NCBI GenBank assembly: GCA_009760885.1
Contig: CM019701.1
Location: 14,976,282 to 15,040,281 of the forward strand
From: Achatina immaculata
Taxonomy: Eukaryota > Mollusca > Gastropoda > Stylommatophora > Achatinidae
DNA: 64,000 nucleotides
Direction of reading: 5' to 3'
The notes under the pieces are model-generated. The model did no database searches, was not told where the DNA came from, and saw nothing but the letters and a program-made list of their open reading frames with translations. Shown in pieces: positions 59,525 to 64,000 of this stretch. Numbering within the stretch: position 1 is the stretch's first letter; each line of letters starts with the position of its first letter. The translations under genes were made by a program, and so were the position numbers.

Positions 59525-61314
59525 TATTTTCCTTGTATCCGTTAGGTTCCAGACCCCTACACCCCCCCCCCCCACACCCAACTCTCGCGGATGCTTGAGA
59601 CCGCGTATACTACAGAGCTGAACATAATATACATTTTCTAACATGCACGCATGCATAACTATAACAGTCTAACTTTAGCATTATACACAAGAAAGTATTA
59701 AAAGTGACGTAAGAATAAAACAAAGTAAAAATACATTTATGTTCATGTTCAGTACGGTTTCGGGATCACGGCAAACGAGAATATCCCATAATTTCTCCGT
59801 CGCCTGTGCCAGTGACGTCTCCTGGAATGCGCAGGAACTGTCCCACGTCATGTCCGTACACAATGACGAAAAGTGATCAGTGAATTCGATGAATGCCCAC
59901 ATCTCGGCAAATATCCTCAGTCGGGAGGTTCTCAGAGCTAGCTCTAAGTTGCTAGACGGCGCCAGCCTGCCAAAGAGCACAGCGGAATGTATCAGCCATG
60001 GACGTCAATATCTTTCACGATACCGATCACTGTCAGGGAAATCCACGCGCCACTGGAACAGATCAAAGTAACGCCCCGAGCACTTAACTCAGTAGCTAAC
60101 GCGCCAAACCGGGCTCCCAACTCACAGTGACGCCCCGAGCACTTAACTCAGTAGCTAGGGCGCCAAACTGGGCTCCCAACTCACAGTGACGCCCCGAGCA
60201 CTTAACTCAGTAGCTAGGGCGCCAAACCGGGCTCCCAACTCACAGTGACGCCCCGAGCACTTAACTCAGTAGCCAGGGCGCCAAACCGGGCTCCCAACTC
60301 ACAAGACAACTAAATTGGCGCAGCCAAAACATAGAGAGAGGCAAACAAAGGCACAGTCTGCATCGGTCACATTCCCCCATCCGCCATGTTGGAACCCACA
60401 CAAATATGTTACTGTACTGTAATAAATTTATGATTTTCTTGGATTTTTTTTAATTTAATTTTTTTTAAAGAATATTTATTTCAAATTTTAAAACCCAGGG
60501 GAAACCGAAGCCACAATTCTTTTTTTTTTAATTAAAAAATATATACGGAGAATATTTTTAATAAACCCAAATACATACATGCATTGTCCTGTACCCGACA
60601 GCAAAATGTCAAGTTTAAGAAATGCCTATACAAGTACAAAGCGATTACAAAAACCAGAGAGGGGAAAATGTCACATTTAGTTAGTAAATATACAAGTATA
60701 ATGTGATTTAAAAACAAGTTATAACTGGGAATTTACCTTCATGTAAATGGACCATTCTATCATTGTGTAAATGTTAATATTGCTATTGCTAAAGTTTCAG
60801 CAGTAAATGATAAGCAGTGTGGCTAGATTGTTGTCTACGATTACTAGCGAGTATGATAAACAGAACACATTTACCATGTCTACCCTTGTGTCTAGAAAAT
60901 ATTTCATAGTTACATGTAATAAACAGAACACATTTACCATGTCTACCCTTGTGTCTAGAAAATATTTCATAGTTACATGTAATAAACAGAACACATTTAC
61001 CATGTCTACCCTTGTGTCTAGAAAATATTTCATAGTTACATGTAATAAACAGAACACATTTACCATGTCTACCCTTGTGTCTAGAAAATATTTCATAGTT
61101 ACATGTAATAAACAGAACACATTTACCATGTCTACCCTTGTGTCTAGAAAACAGTTCACAGTTATCTGTGATAAACAGAACACATTTTCTGTCTGTGTCT
61201 AACCATGTATCTAGACCATAGACTTACATTGACAACTTCTGTTAACTTGTTTTTTCAGAGAGCGATTTGCCAGCCACGCAGCTTGAAGATATTACTTTGA
61301 AGACAGTGGAATAG
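49359..61314 (+). CDS. Aquaporin (MIP family) gene, 5' exon(s) missing; four certain exons plus a probable last exon
   Basis: Encodes a membrane water channel of the MIP family, most like the AQP1/AQP4 group. Coding pieces are 49359-49546, 52099-52303, 53505-53585, 54691-54802 and probably 61259-61314; introns are about 2.55, 1.20, 1.10 and 6.46 kb. All introns are GT-AG and the phases agree (0, 2, 0, 0, 1 at successive joins). The visible protein is about 213 residues; with a missing N-terminal exon of roughly 50 residues it would have normal family length. Seen directly: first pore motif NPA in SGGHINPAVT, second motif NPS in SSMNPSRS. The selectivity-filter positions read F (TM2), H (TM5, ALGHLAG), S (three before the second Asn) and R (after NPS), which by family knowledge suits a water-selective pore. 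The start codon, TM1 and promoter were not found. Introns hold minisatellites and SINE/LINE debris. The identity is firm; the last exon is less certain. Confidence 0.9.
49888..50062. repeat. 44-bp tandem repeat, four copies, aquaporin intron
   Basis: Units contain ctaacagtcagttctcttag and differ at catttgagg/catgtgaag. Confidence 0.9.
50625..51009. repeat. (TTC)n array with regular CATTC interruptions, aquaporin intron
   Basis: About 385 bp of pure pyrimidine cttctt blocks broken by single A residues (ttcattc). A similar array runs off the right edge of the window at 63840. Confidence 0.95.
51010..51290. other. Unassigned sequence at the end of the TTC array
   Basis: Non-repetitive here, GC-richer than its surroundings. 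By analogy with the other GAA-tailed repeats it could be a reverse-strand retroelement body whose tail expanded into the array. Not demonstrated. Confidence 0.3.
51340..52056. repeat. 31-bp minisatellite, about 23 copies, just upstream of an aquaporin exon
   Basis: Unit containing ccagatgttttggcatttcc with ttcctctgcct. Variants: ata/atg, gcc/gtc, cctc/catc. The array ends about 40 bp before the exon at 52099. It is pyrimidine-rich on the sense strand and open in several frames on both strands. Confidence 0.95.
52099..52303 (+). CDS. Aquaporin exon: loop C, TM4, loop D, TM5
   Basis: Acceptor ...cttcaactgcag, donor gtaagt (strong consensus). Starts LTPSKFHHNLAVTNLG and carries an NVT sequon in extracellular loop C, a possible glycosylation site. 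TM4 is FGVELLLTFSLVTVIFG. TM5 ends GLTVALGHLAG with the conserved selectivity-filter His. Ends in phase 0 at the same place (after GHL-x-x) as the AQP1/AQP4 intron. A 31-bp minisatellite ends about 40 bp upstream and a 51-bp array begins about 25 bp downstream. Confidence 0.95.
52328..52905. repeat. 51-bp diverged tandem repeat, about eleven copies, just downstream of an aquaporin exon
   Basis: Unit contains gatgaatgtttagataag, then a ggtttctca core and cactgaactaaa. Divergence rises from left to right. Some units carry cagtgtttctcaaagt, which resembles a hAT terminal repeat. Confidence 0.9.
53005..53330 (-). mobile_element. SINE-like GAA-tail family, copy 4, aquaporin intron
   Basis: Shares caatgcttctttagcagact, ggataccaacggagaggtga, agacagggtcttggtcagct and tatcagctatggg with the other copies. 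The GAA tail is absent here. Confidence 0.65.
53505..53585 (+). CDS. Aquaporin 81-bp exon: loop E with NPS
   Basis: Acceptor ...cttcttcacag; donor gtttgt, which lacks the usual purine at +3. It encodes exactly 27 residues, INYTGSSMNPSRSLGSAV followed by ASDAWDNHW, in phase 0 at both ends. The vertebrate AQP1/AQP4 loop-E exon is also 81 bp with identical boundaries. The second NPA is NPS (aac cca tct). The position of the mercury-sensitive Cys of AQP1 is Ser. Confidence 0.95.
54245..54640. repeat. Degenerate ATC/ATT-rich repeat, aquaporin intron
   Basis: Imperfect units of the type ttcttacaatcatcatt, about 15-18 bp, heavily diverged. Ile-rich open frames are artefacts. Confidence 0.75.
54691..54802 (+). 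CDS. Aquaporin exon: TM6 and start of the cytoplasmic tail
   Basis: Acceptor ...tctacatgcag, donor gtgagt. Reads IYWVGPIAGGVLSAIVYKVV (TM6), then a tail INPYRGVLNMDEAISKL. It leaves one base (a), so the next exon must supply two bases of a codon. No stop before the donor, so at least one more coding exon follows. Confidence 0.95.
55060..55975. repeat. 21-bp minisatellite, open in all six frames, aquaporin intron
   Basis: Main unit ggtggagcaccaggaaaaga plus a. The left third has shorter 15-bp units. The unit lacks stop codons on both strands in every frame, so all six frames stay open for hundreds of bases. One frame gives a Gly-Ala-Pro-Gly-Lys-Glu-Gly heptad. The position inside an intron, with no start or splice context, argues against coding. 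Confidence 0.95.
56665..57290 (+). pseudogene. LINE tail with an internal 37-bp expansion and ATG/GAT 3' repeat
   Basis: Reads YIYSVFLCGIEDWTLNKTTE, PEMWIYRRIGRISWTGKKTN, KTLLEGKIEGG, then enters five tandem 37-bp copies (56991-57175) of the stretch coding RHRWVDNIKRW. After the array: SLTDSAR, and WRFIAAKLPWGETA in a shifted frame, then gatgatgatgatgatgat. A single copy of the 37-bp unit would match the usual protein, so the array arose inside the element. It sits in the long aquaporin intron. Confidence 0.8.
57300..58839. other. Aquaporin intron sequence, mostly unassigned
   Basis: Holds (CAA)n at 57577-57611 and the candidate optional exon at 57665. The remainder is AT-rich with a small imperfect hairpin near 58237-58297 (tggtgcgcctc/gaggtgcacca). 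Confidence 0.5.
57665..57715 (+). CDS. Candidate optional (cassette) or alternative last exon of the aquaporin
   Basis: Follows a good acceptor (pyrimidine-rich stretch ending gtgctgcag) and continues the frame left open by the TM6 exon: the split codon becomes Thr, then GKSLETKIAPVVVNLS. A weak donor (gtattc) after 51 bp would leave one base again, so the piece could be skipped or included without changing frame before the 61259 exon. If that donor is not used, the frame stays open to a stop at 57844-57846, giving a longer alternative C-terminus. Only transcripts could settle this. Confidence 0.3.
58840..59326 (+). pseudogene. LINE C-terminal tail followed by (AG)n
   Basis: Reads VLLLYGSECWKITKTIKNKL, FQTKCLRRIKRVFWPHTI, EERRWRWLGHVLRMTDNSL, ALRWTPQGSRSKGRPKETWR. 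After a frameshift it reads LSNRGLTWARG, AEDRRLWKTRVEAPNALGT and a stop near 59274. About 24 AG units start within a few bases of the stop. 5' truncated. Confidence 0.8.
59477..59524. repeat. (AG)n microsatellite
   Basis: AG array with one extra G. Confidence 0.95.
60065..60300. repeat. 59-bp tandem repeat, four copies, tRNA-SINE-like
   Basis: Near-identical units carrying cgccccgagcacttaactca. Read on the minus strand they start GGCGCCCTAGCTACTGAGTT. This resembles the SINE head at 21465 (GGCGCCCTGGTTGGCTGAGT), with a loosely A-box-like stretch and no B box. Confidence 0.7.
60301..60855. other. Aquaporin intron, unassigned AT-rich sequence
   Basis: Several T- and A-runs. Nothing assigned. 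Confidence 0.5.
60860..61175. repeat. 63-bp tandem repeat, five copies, just upstream of the probable last aquaporin exon
   Basis: Copies of a 63-bp unit containing aataaacagaacacatttac and gtgtctagaaaatatttcat are almost identical, with the first and last units slightly diverged. Since 63 is a multiple of three, frames stay open on both strands. Confidence 0.95.
61259..61314 (+). CDS. Probable last coding exon of the aquaporin
   Basis: A strong acceptor (gttaacttgttttttcag) is followed by two bases that complete the codon left by the TM6 exon (Lys). The exon then reads SDLPATQLEDITLKTVE and a tag stop. A short polar and acidic tail of this kind fits aquaporin C-termini. Support is splice phase, acceptor quality and tail composition, not homology. 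Confidence 0.55.
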
Positions 61315-61789
61315 GTCATTGTATTTACTAGTATACTTAGCTTCAGCATGAACTCACTCCTTGTACATATAACCTTCATAAACCTTTTGCCATTTTGCGT
61401 TAGCTTTTATGAGAAACTGCTTGCATAATGAATTCTGAAGATTGCACGGCATGGCTGATTGATGGCCTTTTATGCTCTCCCATTTTTAGGCAGAGCTTGG
61501 TACGATGGCTGCTTGATTAACGCAAACAATAGTATGCTGCTGCTGCATGCTGAATTCAGTGCTGTTAATTATGTGGGGGTAGAGCTATAGAAATCTGCAT
61601 GGTTATTTGCTTGTTACTTGAGTGTATTCCTTCGGTAGCGGCTACATTATGTTAGAGGCCAGGCTGGACTGTGCAGTCGTGAGCTTTTGAGAGTTAAACC
61701 CAAACTTGTAACGTGTCCTGGCAAATTCCGCCGACAAAAGTGGCGTGGAAAGAAAGAACTGTGATGCGTTAGGACTGATTACAAGACAG

Positions 61790-62112
61790 GATCAGGATCG
61801 AGGAGGTCTGGGAAAGAGCAAAACAAGAGACTATGAACCTACAGTGTTTAAGAAATGGAGATAGATTCGCTATACACCGAGGGAAACATGGCACCAGCAT
61901 AACAAGACAGGCCCCGACTTGGAATCCTCAGTTGAACTCAAGGAAGACCTAGAACTACATGGAGAAAGGAAATCATGACAGTGCTCAGAGACAAGGGATA
62001 CACATGGAAGGGAGCAGAGAACAAATCCAAGAACAGAGACGACTGGAGGAGCCTTTATCCTTGGCCTATGGTCCCAAGGGAGTGAAAGGCGATGATGATG
62101 ATGATGATGATC
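61790..62112 (+). pseudogene. LINE C-terminal tail with (GAT)n 3' repeat
   Basis: In a frame broken upstream it reads GRPRTTWRKEIMTVLRDKGY, TWKGAENKSKNRDDWRSLYP and a stop shortly after, then seven GAT units. GRP-TTWRKE and NRDDWRSL are typical of the last segment of RTE-like proteins. Confidence 0.65.
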
Positions 62113-62565
62113 CGCGTTCTATCGAATCGCGTTGTTTCGAATCAGTAGCGTCAATATCAGATATACAGCAGGTAATGTATATTCTGTCCGCCATATTCTT
62201 TTCACGCCGGTAAACAAAGAACATAAACAATAAACCTTAAAGCGTCTTAATTAATATGCTATAACCATTTTCCCCAGTCCAATTTAAAACACTAAATGCA
62301 TGCAGTTAGCTCATTTTATGTTCAGTGTTTCAGTTGTTTTGCCTTTCCCCCTGCTATGTTTGTTTCTCAGTTTGCTATTGAAAACTTGTGTTTGTAATCA
62401 AGCATAATAAGATTATAGCCGGAATCGTTAAGTATCTTTTGTCTTTTAGTTTCTTCGCCAATAGAGTTTTCTCCGTCCTTTGTTCCTTCTACCCCTATTG
62501 TAAATTATCAGCCAATTTACCTCGTTCTCTCTCCTAATTAAAACATTATTGAACATAGCAAAACT
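62113..62565. other. Stretch without recognisable gene
   Basis: AT-rich; includes caataaacc at about 62229. No gene assigned. Confidence 0.5.
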
Positions 62566-62569
62566 GAAC

Positions 62570-62840
62570 ACGCTACGCTTGTTGGGCCGCGCAGAAAGAG
62601 TAGAAGAGAGCAGAAAAAGGAAAATTATGTATGTACACAAACAAACAAAAAATGAGGGAAACAAGACCAATGAGTAGATCAAGACAGAGATGGAAAGACA
62701 AAATAGAAGAGTATATAAAGAAAATTGGTGTCGCCAACTGGAGAGAGAAGATTAGGAATAGGGAGGAATGGAGGTGATCTTTATCTGCGCTAATGAGCCT
62801 TAATGGCTCAGAAGAAGAAGAAGAAGAAGAAGAAGAAGAA
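62570..62840 (+). pseudogene. LINE family F tail with GAA 3' repeat
   Basis: Reads LNTLRLLGRAERVEESRKRK and, after a frameshift, MRGTRPMSRSRQRWKDKIEE, then GVANWREKIRNREEWR and a stop. It ends in nine GAA units, like the reverse copy at 46922 (GVTNWREMIRDREEWR, GAA). Confidence 0.8.
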
Positions 62841-62844
62841 TTGA

Positions 62845-63838
62845 CTTTGTCTTCCTTGTACATGTTTTGTGATTTACATATATTTACATATATAAACATG
62901 CTGTATTTTATTACATTTTTATTTTGGCAAGTAGGAAGCATATAAATTACTTTGAGATTTCACAAACTCCACTTCTTTTAAAATGTTAAACCCGAGTTTT
63001 TCGAATAATTTAATGTATAGAAATCTCAAAACTTGAATCTTTTTTTTTCCAAATCGACAAGTTTAATCTTTGTCCATAAACACTTTCAACTGACCTTCCT
63101 ATTCAATTAATTTGGATGTTTCTATAAAGAGAGATATTTGAAAATATTTTTGAACCAGAGCTACATGTTTCAGCTGATATTTGTTTACCAACGATCATAT
63201 TGTCTGTACTGCGATGTCTTACAAATACACATATTTTTCATTCACTCGTAAGCAAGCCTGCGTGAATTTTGTGAGATTCAGGCCATGAACAACAACTGTC
63301 ACAAACCAGGCTATGCTCTGATTGTTTTAAACATTCCAGAGATGCCACTGCATGTATAACCTTAGTCCACTTGGACATGTTCTACAAGTTTGGTCGTGGA
63401 AAATTTTCCCATCGCAAAGTGCATGTTCTCTGGAATTATTTTCACGCGGCGGATGAGCACTAAAAATGAATTAAACCGCGCCTGTTATCGCCTGATATCT
63501 AGAGTAATGGATTACACGTGAAAGCTGACGCTAAATGTTTTCCATTTCCATCTGTCACAATCTGTTGTCCCCAGCGGCCATGACGCACAGAAAAACTCCG
63601 GTAAACATTTCAATTCCTTGGGGGTTTTAAAATTGTAAGGAAAAAAAAACTCAGATTGTTTTAATTACGTTTGAAAAAAAAAAGTAAAACTTGATATGGA
63701 AAAGTTGCGTAGAGTGTGGAAAGTTTTAAATCGGAAAAATTCTCTTGTGTACATCGGTTTAAATATTGTACGTAATGTAGTTATTCCCTGCAAGTAGGAC
63801 ATAAATAATCTACAGAACACAGCATGCAGAAAAGGAGA
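62845..63838. other. Stretch without recognisable gene
   Basis: AT-rich sequence. No coding, RNA or mobile-element signal was recognised. Confidence 0.5.
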
Positions 63839-63839
63839 A

Positions 63840-64000
63840 TTCTTCTTCTTCTTCTTCATTCTTCTTCTTCATTCTTCTTCTTCTTCTTCTTCTTCATTCT
63901 TCTTCATTCTTCTTCTTCATTCTTCTTCTTTTTCATTCTTCTTCTTCTTCTTCTTCATTCTTCTTCTTCTTCTTCATTCTTCTTCTTCTTCTTCTTCATT
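63840..64000. repeat. (TTC)n array with CATTC interruptions, running off the window
   Basis: Same structure as the array at 50625: cttctt blocks broken by ttcattc at irregular intervals. Confidence 0.95.

Overview
The window is a piece of animal nuclear genome with spliceosomal introns. It carries one multi-exon protein gene, many decayed non-LTR retrotransposons (LINEs), SINE-like and DNA-transposon remnants, and an unusually heavy load of micro- and minisatellites. Summing the arrays listed here gives about 14.5 kb, close to a quarter of the window. There are no operons, ribosome-binding sites or prokaryotic genes. The LINE protein tails resemble those common in lophotrochozoan genomes, so a mollusc, perhaps a gastropod, is my best guess. 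That is inference; the species cannot be read from the sequence.

The one convincing host gene is an aquaporin on the + strand. Four internal exons are clear: 49359-49546, 52099-52303, 53505-53585 and 54691-54802. They join in frame with correct splice phases and cover TM2 to TM6. The first pore motif is NPA, the second is NPS. A 17-codon terminal exon is likely at 61259-61314, and a phase-compatible optional exon is possible at 57665. The first exon (start codon, TM1) was not found and probably lies upstream of the window or was missed in the unannotated 5' part.

Layout. 0-9.5 kb: minisatellites (25-bp units with a 599-bp higher-order duplication; 19-bp; 25-bp), a DUF4817/mariner-type N-terminal remnant, two head-to-head LINE tails and a Jockey/I-like RT tail. 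9.9-21.5 kb: LINE tails, trinucleotide and tetranucleotide arrays, a mariner-like element with long terminal inverted repeats (14885-15412), a 50-bp minisatellite, a GAA-tailed SINE-like repeat and a tRNA-derived SINE. 22-34 kb: a 1-kb GTT-rich array, a hAT-like MITE, a reverse-strand LINE, and arrays of 32, 30/90, 38/190 and 23 bp. 34-48 kb: the best-preserved RT (35.0-36.6 kb), more LINE pieces, and arrays of 26/208, 37, 31 and 34 bp. 49-62 kb: the aquaporin gene, its introns filled with minisatellites and mobile-element debris. 62-64 kb: LINE tails and a TTC array.

A recurring theme is that each LINE or SINE-like family stops at its own short tandem repeat (GAT, GAA or AATG type), as expected of RTE-like elements. 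Many microsatellites here were therefore probably seeded by retrotransposition. I found no evidence of a novel multi-gene system. The observations most worth checking are the repeat architecture and the aquaporin's NPS motif and alternative 3' exons.
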